Assembly (NCBI RefSeq): GCF_001039355.2
Contig: NW_019774881.1
Location: 393,942 to 457,941, forward strand
DNA from: Lingula anatina
Taxonomy: Eukaryota > Brachiopoda > Lingulata > Lingulida > Lingulidae
Direction: 5' to 3'
Length of the DNA: 64,000 nt
Shown: piece after piece, positions 1 to 13,674 of the stretch
Layout of the letters: each line of letters starts with the position of its first letter
Numbering within the stretch: the first letter of the stretch is position 1
The notes under the pieces: model-generated
Seen by the model: only the letters and a program-made list of their open reading frames with translations
What the model was told of the DNA's origin: nothing
Database searches by the model: none
Position numbers and translations under genes: made by a program

Positions 1-3000
1 ATAATAATAACAGAATAAGACATTATCTCACGTCACGTGGTTGTACAAGATAGCTGTATTGTTTTATTGCAGTTTTTTCCATGAGCACTTAAGTCCCTGC
101 TAACTGTAAGTTTCTTGAGTCCACTTACATGAAAATAAGATATTTGATTTATTTTCTTCTGAGAAGTCACAAGAGAAAACGTCAACATTCAGTTTAATCA
201 TTTAATGACGACAAAGTTTAAGAAACGATACAAGTGCACACGGACTCATGTTTACGTAATTTTGTTTAAAGTCTTGTGGAGCAAAAATCGCGAAGAAGTT
301 TATTTGACAATGATAAATGTTTTCATTACATTTGCTTTTCAAAAAAAGTAGTTAAAGTCCATTTAGATTTACCATTCCCAGATAAGAATCAAGATATTAT
401 TTTAAAAAAGCACAAGTTGTATCAAATATACCACGTACAAATTGGAGACAGACAGACGTAAATGTTCTTTCTACTTTTAAAGGAGTAAAAGGCGTGAGGA
501 AGTGATTGGAAGGCGGATCGATTACAAAGCCCGCCTTAAACGTTTCCCCATTGAATCTAAAACAACACATGATCTTTCGAGTTAGCAGAAGGGCAAATGT
601 ACTCATTAATCAATATTAACTATTATAAAATAGAGTCAGAGGGGAGTATTAGATATCCAGTCAGCTAGTGAAATGCCGCGGTACTCCGGCAGGGGAGGCG
701 AGAAGTGGCGCCAAAGTGAGAAATCGGACGAAATGTCTGCTTGTTTTTTTTTTCTTGTCAATTTGTTCAGATTTAATGTTATTTTTTCAAACATTGGAGT
801 CCGAGATTTTTTGTCTGTCAAAGTTTTACTTTGTTAATAGTGCCAGTCATGTGGAACGCTATGTGCCCCGGCAACGTTTTCGATTTCGAAACAAAAGGAA
901 ACGAATAACAGAAACGTTTTTATTAAGCAAGACGTTTTCCTTTTTTCTGAAAAAAATCTGTATCCTCTTTTACCCCTCCCTTTCCTGTCGTCACTTTCTC
1001 TCTCTATTAACCCTTCTTTCTTTCTTTTTTTATAATTGAATAGGATTTTTTAAAATTGAATAGGATTTGATTGCAAATTGGCAAACATAATGCTGCAAAT
1101 AACTCACTGAGTTCCAATATGTGATTGCTTATTTTCTGTATATTTCTGATGTTCTTGTTCGAATAAACAGAAAAAATGGTTTTATGAAAGTCCGATTCTT
1201 AAAAAGACTATGAAACTCTACTGTCTAATTTTACTAGCCTCTATCTCTCCTGTGTTGGACATGGAATAACTGGAAATTTGATAAATCATTTTGCACGGGA
1301 CCAACCCCCAGGTTTACGGGGTCAGGCCAACTCCAGGGTCAGGGACATGGTATTTTTTCCGTCACCGGACTGTGAAACGCATGTCAACATGAACAATAGA
1401 TCGCTGTCGATAGAGAGAGAGAGAGAGAGAGGGAGATAGGGGATAGAGAACACTGTGGATAATGTATGTATACTTGAGATTCACTGATTATATAAATGAT
1501 TGAATGGTATATTTTTGAAACAATTTCGTTAGTGACATTTTATTAAACGGCAGAGATATACAGTGCTACTCGAACGCACGTAAAAATTAGGCGTACACCT
1601 TTACCCAGCTCCAATCTGGATGATTTGTAGTCTACAAAGACAATTGCCGATAAAATGAGTTGCGTAATAACACACATTGACGCTTCAGATGGAGAGGTTT
1701 TTCTCCTTGCAAAGTTTCCTATAGGATTTGTTCAGTGTCTACCATCAGCCAATTGTTTGTTCTACTTAAATATATTTTTATATCAGTATAAATATTACTC
1801 CGTCTTATGATAGTTACAGAATTAGGTATGTATTTGTGTCTAGTAATCGTTTAATCAAGATCGTTGCCAGTATCAAAGAATTACTACACATACGTTTAGA
1901 TAAACAATCTGTTGTGGAAAATAGCGTTTTGACATTTTTTTTCCTCAATATTTTGTTATACTGCAGGGTATATTCCTTATTCATTGAAACGTATGCATCT
2001 ACATGGATAGATGAAAATGTACAAAAGGAATGCAAATATAAATAGATATGAATTATGTTAAATAGTGATATTGCACGACTCCTTGTATGAAAAATACAAA
2101 ACATATTTGTCAGAGCCCAAATGGCTCTACCTACTCATCTTGTAATGGGTGCAGCACAGTCCCTTTTTTGGAAGGCTAACCATAAATATTTGCCAAGAGC
2201 AATAATATGTTCATTCTTCTGTTATATATTCATTCTATTGAAAAAACTGAATTCATCCCTCAATGAATTTAATATTTTCTTTAATTTTATAAATATAATT
2301 AGTCCCTCCAAATTCATTTAGATGCACGGCTTGAGATCTTTGTGACTCACTAAAAACAGAATTAAAAATGCGCATTTCAGTTATACAATCTAGATTATTG
2401 TCTTACTTTTTCTAAGAAGATATTTCTGTCGTTTTGTTCTTAAAATAGCCAGAAATATTGATTTATTACCTCTTTTTATTCATGTATAAGCGTGCTTGTT
2501 AAAATGATTTAATCATATTTTTCCTGATTTAACGCCCGTGTTTGTTATACGACAGTCAACACTCACAGTCAAGTTTAGAAAAAGCAACAGAGTGCTGAAA
2601 ATTGCACAAAATTGAAAATAAACGCATATAAGACACACGAATTTTGATTACTGACTGTGACAATATCCTTCTTTAAAGGATGTGATTAAAAAAAGTATAG
2701 ATGACATAGGATCATTTTCATTGCTAGAAAAAAATCTAAGGACAGCTAATCAGCTTACTCACTTCACAAAAATCTCATAACTTATTTTTTAAATTTAGAT
2801 TGCTTTACTTTTTTTTTTGTTGCTTTTTTAGTATATTTATATATCCAACAACTGGAACGAAATTATGTAGACAAACTGATATATGGCTACCACACCAAAA
2901 ACAGTTTTCTAGAGAATGATTAATTAAAAGCTGTGTCTCTGTTTTCTGTGTTTACCATTAAATCTGCCGACGAAACAGAAATCCCCGGTCGGTTATGAGC

Positions 3001-4779
3001 CCAAATAAATAGTTCCTCGTGTCAGGTGCGTATGTAATAATGAATAAATAAACTTCTCGCGTTTGCGGCGAAGCCCCAAGAAAATATACCAGGCTCCACT
3101 TATTCGCATCTTTCGCCATTTCTATGAAAAATGTCTGTCACGGTAGAATTTATTGGTCTGTAATCCTTTAGAGATTTCAGTAAAAATCCATTTGGACGAG
3201 CCAAGGCAGGAGACGACAGCTGTGTTTTCTTTTTCTCTCTTTGAAAGTTTACTCCCTGGAAAACGTTTTACTCCTGAACGGTGCCTATAAACCCCAGTTA
3301 GGTCTCCTGCACGCTGCCTAACATTGATCAGTCGCTGTTGCGCAAGATATATGTTTTGGCTGGATGAAAACGTTCTCAGGTTATAGGGATAAAAAAGAAG
3401 AGAAAATTAGTAGACGGTATCGTTATTGACGCCACAAAGGTGCAAAAATAAAACAGAAGAAAAAAGAGAAGGGAGAAAATCGTTTTTAGTGTCTATGGCT
3501 CCACCACTCCTGCGGGCAAGGGGGGCGGGGTTGGTTATACTACCAACTGCAGTTCCTCAGGTAGAGACTTTCTTACAAATATTTTCACACATAGTCAAGG
3601 CGGTCTGAGAAAAAGTGTAATCACAAGAGTTACAGTTTCTGAATGAAGTCTTCAAAATATTGGCTTGTGGACCCTTATGGTAAGGGTGAAAAATCACTGG
3701 CTTGAGGGACAGTGGTGATTTCTCAAATTGGACTGAGATTTTTCTCAGAGATAGCATCATACATGTATCGCGTTGACTGAATCAAAGGCATTAAAATTTT
3801 GTACCGACAATTAAAGGCATGAAGCGACCTCGGTTGAAAACAATGCATGAGCTGAATTGAGTTTTAAAGTGAATCTACAAATAGACAGATCGAACGAAAA
3901 TCGAAGGCGATTCCTTTTTATGACATCCCGAAATTAAGATGTAGAAAGCATGCGGTTCAAAACCTACAAGAAAAATACCAAATGATCATTTTTCACAATT
4001 GAAACCTAGCGTGGCTCGTTCTCTTCGGTTTTGTGCACTTCATTAAGCTGGCAGGGAGGAAAATAACTCCTTCCTCCACGCCTTCTTCTCCGCGTCTGAA
4101 CGAGAGGCTCTTTCAGCCGAACCCCAGCCTGTCATCGCAGTAATTAGTAACAGTTTTCGCTACATCAGAGCAGGTATTCCCATCCTATTTCTCCAGCAAT
4201 ATGGCTCATTCCTGAGGAGCCAGGAGATCAGAGTAAGACTCCGAGAGATACGACCTTGATGGCAGTCGATCATCGCTGAAAGCACTGTGGAAAGGTCAAC
4301 ACGCGGGAAAGACCTTCCACCGATTATCAGATATGATGGATGATTTAACTGAAAATAGCAGTGCAAGAATTATGAATAAGTAAAGTGTTGTTGTCCCATG
4401 TAAATTTTAATATGCGTATATAGACCGGATAGCGGCTGCAGCATTTAGGAAGATGCGTTTTATTCCGGAGAGGACTAAATTCTTAATTTCGACAATGTGC
4501 GTAAGAACAAGTACGTTAGTGTTTTTATAGTTCACGTAGTTGACACTACATTTCCTAATGAATCAGTACTTTTATATGCTACGTATAATATAATTAAGTA
4601 GTATTAAAAGGAATTTAATGTAGTAATAGTGGACTGATATTTAAAAAAAAAAAAAACAACGTCGGAAAGTTTTTTTTCATCCTCCCCCAACTTTTCAAAA
4701 CAAGCAATTTTCTTCTCGTTTCTTATATTATCCTTTAACATAAGACAGTAAATTTAAATGATCTCTGGTAGTTGTGTTC

Positions 4780-4782
<3 letters not shown>

Positions 4783-4849
<67 letters not shown>
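4783..4849. repeat. (TA)n microsatellite
   Basis: An uninterrupted TA dinucleotide tract of about 67 bases, seen directly. Confidence 0.97.
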
Positions 4850-4852
<3 letters not shown>

Positions 4853-4923
4853 TTCATTTATTGTGTTTATTGTGACACAAATGGCTAAAATATAGAGGAC
4901 TTTTTTAAAAAATTATTTTTCAA

Positions 4924-5166
4924 ATGACAAATTTGACTTCAAGAAAAAGCATGCATTTAAAACAAAGCAAGTGCTCCAAATGTCATAATAATGGACATGT
5001 AAAAAGCAGTTGCGAACAAAACAACAAAGAAGGGAAAAGCCGCAGACTAAAGACAAGCAAACTTGCAAATGAGAATTTCATAGCAGAGTGCGAACAAGCC
5101 AAGATCGCCTTGAAAAGCGGTTCAGGAGAGGTCATTTATTTTCAATTTACTGCATTGTCGTTGTAA
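4924..5166 (+). CDS. small ORF with one CCHC zinc knuckle, possibly a retroelement fragment
   Basis: An 80-residue frame with a match to the C-x2-C-x4-H-x4-C zinc-knuckle pattern (CSKCHNNGHVKSSC) near residues 17-30, followed by a lysine-rich stretch. Zinc knuckles bind single-stranded nucleic acid and are typical of Gag proteins and some RNA-binding proteins. I see no neighbouring retroelement frame, no splice sites that would extend it and no other domain. It could be a decayed gag fragment, an exon of an unseen gene, or a chance match; I lean to fragment or chance. Confidence 0.25.
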   Translation: MTNLTSRKSMHLKQSKCSKCHNNGHVKSSCEQNNKEGKSRRLKTSKLANENFIAECEQAKIALKSGSGEVIYFQFTALSL

Positions 5167-8100
5167 ATAAAAGATCGAATTTACAGCGGCGGGGCACGCT
5201 TGGTGCATTCCGACACGGAGTGGGATAATATCTTCAGAAGTGATCGGTAAACAACGTCTCAGAATCCCTCAGTCTTCAACACCACACACGCACTCCCCGG
5301 TGCCTTGCTTGACACGCTGGAGAACTAGTTCATGGGAAGAAAAACATTTTCTGATGCAATGGATAGGTGTTCGTATAAAATACGTTAAAATGGGGGTGGG
5401 GGGGGGGGGGGGTTAAGGCAGAACAAACATTTGCTCTTGCTCCCTCTTTCTTAATATCTTAAATACCCTAATTTGCTTTCAAAAGATTACACCACGCACA
5501 TGATGGGTAAAATTTCAACAGCTCCAGTAGTTTTTTTTCGATAAAGATGATTATTTTGTGGTGCATTGAAAAGTATTTGGAAAATATGTTATTTAAAACA
5601 AATATTTAAACATCTAAATTTTATTTTTCGGAGTTACATATGTGCACTTCAGATGGCTGTGCTTAATTTTTAGCATCAATATTTTTAAAGGGGTTTATAT
5701 TTTCAGCGACTCATTGCCAATCCTAAAGAAACCAAAGTACAGAGATTATAAATCACTCAGTATAAATACTGTGAACGTAGGAAAAGCATCACTGCCCAAC
5801 ACTCTCTATCTTCCTGTACTTGCTTTTTAAATTGGTAATGGATATTGATACTAAGAAGTATGAATTTCAAATGAAATAGTAAATAACTGTTAATTTTTGG
5901 AGCAAAATGTAGTCTCTGATCTATAAATAAATGAACGGCATGAATGAAATAAAACGGTTTAATGAATAAATTCAGAAATCCTTCCAGCTTGTCCAAAATT
6001 TAAGAATTTACTTCTTGGCCAAAATTAACCGCAACATGGCCGGCCGGGACAGCAGTGCAATGATCTCACTGTGAGGTGCGTTTTTCCTCCATCAGTCATC
6101 TATCAACCAGATTTGGACAACTGTCATATCTTCAAAGCGTAAAAATGATAGCTAATGGGTACCATAGGAAAATAAAAAGCTTCACACCAAAATTTAAACT
6201 CTCTTTTAATTTGGACAAATTGCCATCGGAGCGATTTGTTCCCCATTCGTTTCCATTATATGCCGAGCCTGGGAGTTGGAGCGTCCATTAAATTTCATTA
6301 AAACGCCATCAAAGCTATATGCAGAGGGCTCTGTGGAAAACATAACCGTGCCTGGGTTCAAATGGCATCGCAGTTATAATAAGTTTGTAGGCCAGAATGA
6401 CAGTCCAGGGCGGGCAGTTGGTGGCATCATAACAGCGATATAAATTATTCGATTAAAAACGTGACAGGGAATCCCATTTCGGTCAATTAGAGACCTGGAT
6501 ATTTCTAAACTAATGTAAACACGGACTTGTTCAAGTATAAGTGATTATATATCGCGTGATCCCACGAGCCTTTATATTCTGGGCCAAATATTCTCTCTCT
6601 TTCTTTCTTTCTCTCAAAACAACAACAAAAAACGTGTATTTCAAATAAGAATACATTCTATTTCTTACCACTGTACAAAGAGTAAACGTCGTCGTGTAAG
6701 GATCAACATGGAATTACAAGCACTGAACAAGATATCCTACAGCACACAGTTTGAAATAACTAAACTAAGAAAAATGTTACTGCGCTGACGGCACTCAGTG
6801 TGTCCGGGGTTCACTTTACCTCGCTGCCCCGCCGCCTCTTAAAAAATCTCATAATGGAAAATTGATGGCAAACATGACGACATTGTGCGATGGAAAACTT
6901 CAGACATTGTTTGAATACAGTTTAACTTTGTGCTTTCTTGAAAGGGTACAAAAAGTATCCCAAAATATCTGTAAAAAAAGAAAAAGGCATAAAAAATGTA
7001 AAGCATTTTGAGGAATTAGCTGCTTTCAACGCAGGCATCAAAGTTCGAGGCAGACGGTCAGAGAGTATTAGTCTGTTAAAACCCAAAAAGTTTGCAAAAT
7101 CCAACTCAGTTTTCTCTTCAAATTAGCACTGTTCACGCTGGTCATTCTTTCTTTACAAAACCAATCTTTGAGGAGACAACGTGGCGTGAAATATGTCAGT
7201 TAGGAACGCTGCATATGCACCAAGAACGCAAAATCATTCACCCCTTCGTTCTGGCTCAACCGATTGTCTATAAAACATCAGAGTGGGTTCAGCGTGCCTC
7301 CTGGGACGTTTTTACCATCCACCATATACCCCAGTACAATAATCGTGGTCCAAATTTCTCGCTGCCGTGACACTGTGACTAACTCCGTGTCCGTGTCTTT
7401 TTTACTCTCACATGTATGTCAACATTACGCCAATATAAATGCCAAATCTGTTGAGTCAAAGCTATAAACGTCTACAAACAAGTAGTCACAATGCTTTCTA
7501 TGTAAGTTGCAGTGTCAAATACTTGTTTAACCAAACTGCTCTTAGGATATAGAAGTTCGATAAACATCAAAAATCAACTGCTGAGCCCGGTTCTGGAGTG
7601 AAAATGCTGCATGAATGTTCTAATATTGTAACAAAACCTGAGGCAATTTCTATATACCAAACATGATTCAGTTAGAAGTGGTTAAGTGAAATAACTGTTC
7701 TTTTGATACAATAAATTCGATGCATAAATAAATGAATAAGGACACAAAAATGAAAAGACCAGACGGGCAAAACAGTCTAATTGCACTCATATATATTTGG
7801 CACTGGCCCCATAAAAACTATTGTGCATTTTAAAAAATGCCCTTACCACTTTCAGCAACTATATGCATATTGAATTTTGATACCAATATAAGTAAACTGC
7901 AAAACATTTCTGGATAGCACCTAAAACTAATAAATATCTTTAATACTTATTCCATTTTACTTTTATTAAAAACCATTTGTCAAAATAAACAATATATTAG
8001 AAGCAGTGAAACAGTCTGTCCAGTGACATGTTTAGATTAACGTAATCGATGTGTTCGACATAAATAAAAAAATACGGACGGATTACACAAAAAAGGAGCT

Positions 8101-8861
8101 TTCCAAGTGAAATAGACCAGTTTAACCAGCAACAAAATATCTTATCTAACAGTAAGGTTAAAGCAAGATGTGTATCATCAAGCAGATAACTTCAGTTTAG
8201 GATGAAAGACCACCCTGACTTTCAATTCCGAGCAGAACAAGAAACATTTAGCAGCTTCATTTAGAAATAAACACAAGTTGGCCAGACTCGAAGCTCGCGC
8301 TGAACGCTGAAGTAACACAGAAGAAAAACTCTAACCATATAATAAGACAGCAGTCTAATAATCTAAATACCTTAACCAGATATTAAAAAATAGTATACTG
8401 TGATACCAGTAAACATATCATAAACGCATCAAAAACATTATAAATAACGCATGAGAATGATATATTATTATTATTCAAACTACCTTTGTTGAGGAGTATC
8501 TAGCAATCTTAGCACCATTTCACTACCTGCCTTGAGCAGTCTTGCAATCTTCATGTTATATCCCAGTGTCAAAGTACACATTCATGTAAAAGTAAAACCC
8601 CACTTTCTGACGTCATCAATACGTCACACTCTTCATCGCACGGTTTCCAGTTCAACGTCACAGTGTCACAGTACTCCATTGGCTATCATTTGGGCGAATA
8701 ATATGACGTCACATGGATGTTTCCTGTATCTGGACTGTATTTCTATCTTCATAAGATAAAAACTAGAACTGAAACTGACATCAAATATTTGGATGATGAT
8801 ACTGACAGCAAAGATGTGAAGCAAGATTTAATCGATGTCAAAAAGCCTCAACGTGCAGTCA

Positions 8862-9721
8862 TCAGCTTTGCAAATACATGGGAGTCACGGGCGCATAATA
8901 ATTATAGCTTTGAGTGGCACCCTTTGCCATGTCACAACTCGGATTGACATTCACAGATGGCGCCACATTAGCTACGCCATGAGGAGAGCGGAATCCAAGT
9001 AGATTACTGACGGAATGTGTGTGAGCGTGAGACCAGCTCGGTGGAATAGACGCCATGCACGGCGGCTGCTTAGCGGTAGTCATTGGAAACGGCGTCGCGT
9101 TGACGTTAACGTTGACGTGATTGGGTGCCTGGGTCGGTGACAGTGACGTTGGAGACACCTGGTGGGCCATACTGACGTTGACGCCGACGTTCTGCATTGG
9201 TGCAGGGCACGTGTAGGGATAGAATGTTGCAGTGTTGTAAAAAGACCTCGGGTCAGGTCCTATGCTGATATTAGGCTTGGCGTCAAACTGGGGTGCAGTG
9301 CTGGTAGGGCTTTGTAGCCCTCCAATTTTATTCCTTAATATTCGACTGATGGAACTCACTGAAGGAACATTATATTTATCACAAACGCCATCAGCTAAAA
9401 GTTTGTCTCGTATTTCCCATGCGAAAATTCCTGGGTCCCGTTCTTTGTACACTTTGATGTGCTTCACGACATTGGGTGTGGTCACTCTTGGCTTGCTGCC
9501 CCCTATTGCACCAGGAAGTATGGAACCAGTCTCGTTGTATCTCGCGAGAATTTTACTGACGCAGCCATGAGAGACTCGTAACTGCCTGCTGATGTCACAT
9601 GGTCTGACGCCAAGCTGCGCCAGCTCCACGATACGTAACCTGATGGCGTTGGGAAGTGGTCTCCCGTTGACAAACACGCCCCCTAGCTGGTTGACTTCAC
9701 CAAAAGGCGGCGGATTCTGAT
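8862..9721 (-). CDS. Pax1/9: Pax1/9 transcription factor, large paired-domain exon
   Basis: This exon encodes a full paired domain, about 128 residues from FGEVNQLGG to NKIGG. It contains the PAI part ([23 protein letters not shown]) and the RED part ending SVSSISRIL, which bind DNA. Downstream is an octapeptide, HSVSNLLG, the Groucho-binding motif of Pax1/9 proteins. There is no homeodomain, as expected for this subfamily, and the frame ends at a stop at 8862. On the minus strand a pyrimidine-rich CTTTCAG acceptor at 9722-9724 precedes the exon in phase 1, so a 5' exon should exist. An in-frame ATG just before the acceptor (9746) is an alternative start. Pax1/9 patterns pharyngeal endoderm in deuterostomes and is expressed in foregut or mantle in some spiralians. 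The subfamily call is firm; the N terminus is unresolved. Confidence 0.93.
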
Positions 9722-11929
9722 CTGAAAGTTGAAAGAGAAGATTCATCAAGCTGGTTTTGAAATCTTATAACTCGTTCCTAGAAAATTAATAGTGATGAAA
9801 TTTTAAAGACAATGGAAAAATAATTATGAATTTAATTCAAATGAACAACAGACATTAAACTTTGAATAATCTATCTTACAAGCCCGTTAATTTGGAAGTT
9901 TCAAAATTAACAGATCATTACCATCATAATAAAAAAATAGTTTCACCAAAAACAATAAACATATTTTCCAAATTATATTTGAATCATTCTACAATTTAAA
10001 CAAAAATGTTGGGGCGAGCTTTTTAACATCTAATAACACACTTATGACCAATACAATCAGCTACCTTTATAACAGCAAAACAGGTTTAGAAATCAAGTCA
10101 TTCTATTTCGTCAGTTAGAAATTTTTATTTACTTCTAGTTTTTTTTTTCGTCAATATAAATTAATTTTACTTATAAAGTTAAGTACAAATTCAAAACCTA
10201 GTCAGTGTGTATGCTTCTGTTGTGAAATGTTTCAAAACTCTCCCCAGACGTCGGCACTGTTTTACTCTATAAATCTTTTTGTCTACGTAATTATATATTT
10301 TACGTAAAACCTGTACTCGCAAATTTAGATTTATCCTCTTTTGCCTGCTAAATACAAACAATAGGTTTGTATCAAGTTTGAACGTTGAACACATCATCGT
10401 AACCCCACAACAAGTAACACGATCTGAATGTTTGAAGCAAAAAGAAACATCGGCATGATTTACTTGCATAACCATATGTAAATATCATAATTCACTTCTA
10501 TTTTCGGCGTGCACTTCACGCGAGGGGGACTAGGTACGCCATAGTGCACTTCTACTAATGTTCACTGTGTACTTTACCGTGTAAACACTCGCGACGGGAA
10601 CAATGTGGGATCCACAGCTGGGGGATGTCTTGTTCACTTTTTCAAGTCACTAAAAGCCAACCTTTAAAAATGTGAATCACACAGCGATTTAACAGGTCTT
10701 TGTATTATACTATTTTTTAAACTATATAGAGGCACTTCGAGCCATGTAGTGAAATGATGCGATTGATAGTTTGCTTCGTAGAAATCGTAGTAAAATATAT
10801 GAAAATACAACTGTGCAATGACAAAAAAGCATAAATTCCCTGGGACAGAGGATTGCAAAGTAACATCATACTAAAATTTCGTAAACTAATCATTTTAATA
10901 TATATTACTCGGTTTGGAAAATTTTGCCGCTCAAAATCGGTCGCTGTCTTCGGTGCTTTTTTTTTTTTTTTTCATTGATGATAAAACCAGGATGATAACT
11001 ATTAATTTTCATAAGGAACGCGTTGGTCGTTTCATTAATTTTTTTAAATACGTTTTGCAACCTACTGAAAAAAGTGTCAAAGACCTTCACAATTTATGTT
11101 TTAATTGGGTTTTAGTTAGCATTATAATCTACATGTTAAAATTATCTATCTGTTGTCAGTATTCGTTCTTTACATTTCTCCATTTTACTACTACTGTTTT
11201 TCTTTCTTTCGCACACCACACCTATAATCTTATATTATAATAAGCTTACAAAGAATAAACCCTCCTAGAACAAGTAAATACTTGAATTATTTGTAGAAAA
11301 TTCAGAATATAGAAAGACTGAAATTTATCCTATTCAGAATCATATATTGTGTTCTGAAGAGCTTTATCGGTGATTTTTATGCACAACTAAGAACACTACT
11401 GATGAGATGTGTGCTTTTTTATATTTCCCTGCTAATATAATTTTGGTACAAAATGTTTTGTATTATTATATACTTCATTTTTTATATATAAACATAGGTA
11501 TGTACAAACCTTACATAGTTACTGGCATTCTTATATGTTTTTAGACCTTGGTAAGGATTTCTTAAACAAACAAAAAAAAAAAAAACAACGTTTTATTCTG
11601 TTTTTTTTAACATTTGCTTTAAATTCATATTTCCATTAGAACAAAATTGGAAGAAAAATCTTACCAGCAAAACACTGGCTAATCAGGATGTCACAGACAC
11701 AGAAAGTTCAAATGTACATAGTTTTATTTTATGGCAGACCTAAAAATGATCAATCAAAGCAATTCTCTCAGTAATAAGGTACTTTTATTCAAACAACGAA
11801 GTTGACAACTTGTAACCTTTATTTTTTATTGTGTGTCTTCGGTAATTTGAATGGAAAATTTTTCTAGAAAGAAATAATAAGTTTCGCAAATCAAGAACTA
11901 CAGACTATAGAAATACAGGAGATTATTAC
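9722..11929. other. non-coding, upstream of the Pax1/9 exon
   Basis: AT-rich sequence without a supported gene. It should be the first intron or the promoter side of Pax1/9, depending on where exon 1 lies. I see only homopolymer runs (for example near 10957-10972 and 11573-11585). Confidence 0.55.
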
Positions 11930-13673
11930 ATAAATTCAAAGTTTAGATGATTAATCAAATAGACAAGGAGGATTTTATAATAATAATAATAATAATGATT
12001 TATTGAGCACAGAAATACCTTTACATTTAAAGGCACTCTAACTACTATGTATATACATATGATAATTATACTGATAGTAAATAAATGAAAAAAAAAATAA
12101 ATATAAGGTTATACAATATACATTATAAAGGGATTGTTATAATATTATTATATCATTTATTATACTATAACGTTAGTTGGGAAATGTTAAAGGCATTATT
12201 GTACGTACGACCCAAACGGTACACACGACTAGCTGAACCGAGTCTTCAGTCAGAGAAGCACCTGAACGAATCAGATTCCTTGCTCAAAAAATGCCAAGAT
12301 TCCTCCAAGATTCCAAAGTAGCAAATCCAAAAAATGTGTTCTTAACGATACAATCCTTCTCAGTTTTCTAAATTATGACAAGTGAATTCGGATAGAAGAT
12401 AAAGAAATGGCGACAAAGTCCGTTGTTTTCTTAGGGCTAAATGTTAGTTTTTCTTGGCCCTTTAGCGCTGAATGCAATGAACATCAAAAGAAAATCGGAC
12501 TCGGAACTGAGATAGTGATCCGCTTAATATCTCCAAAATGTGACGGCTCTGGGTGGGGTTTCATGCACGAATTTTAAGCCTCTAAGGGATTTGAATTATT
12601 TTCTAATTAAAATGCCCTGGGTTCGGGGCCGGTGGGAAAATACTGGGGTTATTCCTCGGAGCCCTTTCAAAACCGGGCTTCTTACAAGCAGAGTAAGCCT
12701 CAGGGAAAAAGCATGAACCCATGCAGAAAGCTCACTTTCATGCGGCTCGTCATTAGTTTGACATTTAATCTGGCTACAAGGAAAAGTAGAGATCGGCACA
12801 AATCAAAACTAAGGCATCACCTTGCATCGTCTCTCGCCCCCTACTTAATTAACCGTTGAAAAGGGATTTACTAGAGCAACGCTTAATTAAATTCCACCAG
12901 CTAGTTTACAATGTGAGCAATGTTAGTGCTTAGGAGAAAAGAGATGACAAATTTTATGCCGAATGAAAATGATATTTTCATCTCTCTTGACTTCTGTTTC
13001 AACATATTGACAGAGCGGATCATTGGTTCTGTGGAGGAATTAGCATTCGTTTGTGGTTGATCTGTAATCACAATTGATATCGTAAGAAGAGAAGGATACA
13101 AACAGAATCTATTTAAGACGCCTTTTTCACCCGGTCAAATCGGGAATACAACAGAAGAGAACAGACAGACAGAAAAGAACGGCAAATCCTCGTCTGGCAG
13201 GTCTGACTGGCTCGTTTAACGCGTCTTCTTGAATCATCTGAGGTGACATACTCTTAAACCCAAAACACTGCGTTTACCATAGAGCAGGAGTTGTTTTAAA
13301 AGTCAGCAGTCTAAATTAAAGACGGTTTTGTGTCTTTTACACTTAGGTCACGCTTTCTTGATCTGAGGTAAACGCTTTCATTGTCCTACTCATGTTTTAT
13401 TGGAAAAGAAATGCCTCAGCGAATGTATTTTTGGTGCTCAGAGAAGAGTGGGCTTTAAAGGCCTGCGAAATAGTTTGCCGAAAATTAAAACATAATTGGA
13501 GACGAAATTGCTCGATGCAGTCGCTAAGCAACGCACAGGCACTAAGCATCTTCATCAAATATTTTTTTCACGGGGCAACCATATAACGACTAAACTCTTT
13601 CTTCGTCAAAAATGTACGAGCCAATTCTGTTTATGTTTCCGCGTGTAATTCACACGTTTTAATTTCAGTAATC
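11930..13673. repeat. duplicated segment, copy 1 (end of a contig)
   Basis: These 1744 bases recur almost unchanged at 13675-15417, immediately after the single n at 13674. The only differences I noticed are one base in an A run near 12085 and a substitution near 12425. The placement at a gap base points to an unmerged contig overlap or a second haplotype. Non-coding. Confidence 0.9.
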
Positions 13674-13674
13674 N

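Larger units (their letters stand above)
1..8861. other. gene-poor flank downstream of Pax1/9
   Basis: I see no gene here with domain or splice support; short open frames on both strands look like chance. The stretch is AT-rich and holds simple repeats: a GA run near 1412-1434, a long TA run at 4783-4849 and a G run near 5394-5412. Such a desert next to a developmental transcription factor is the usual place for distant enhancers, but without alignment to a relative I cannot point to one. The only open frame worth noting is the zinc-knuckle ORF at 4924-5166, listed separately. Confidence 0.6.

Noticed and set aside
668-1039. 123-residue plus-strand ORF
   Set aside because: Phe/Leu-rich from T-runs, no domain, no splice support; a by-product of base composition.
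4783-4849. TA run as an origin or recombination site
   Set aside because: A plain microsatellite; nothing else supports a special function.
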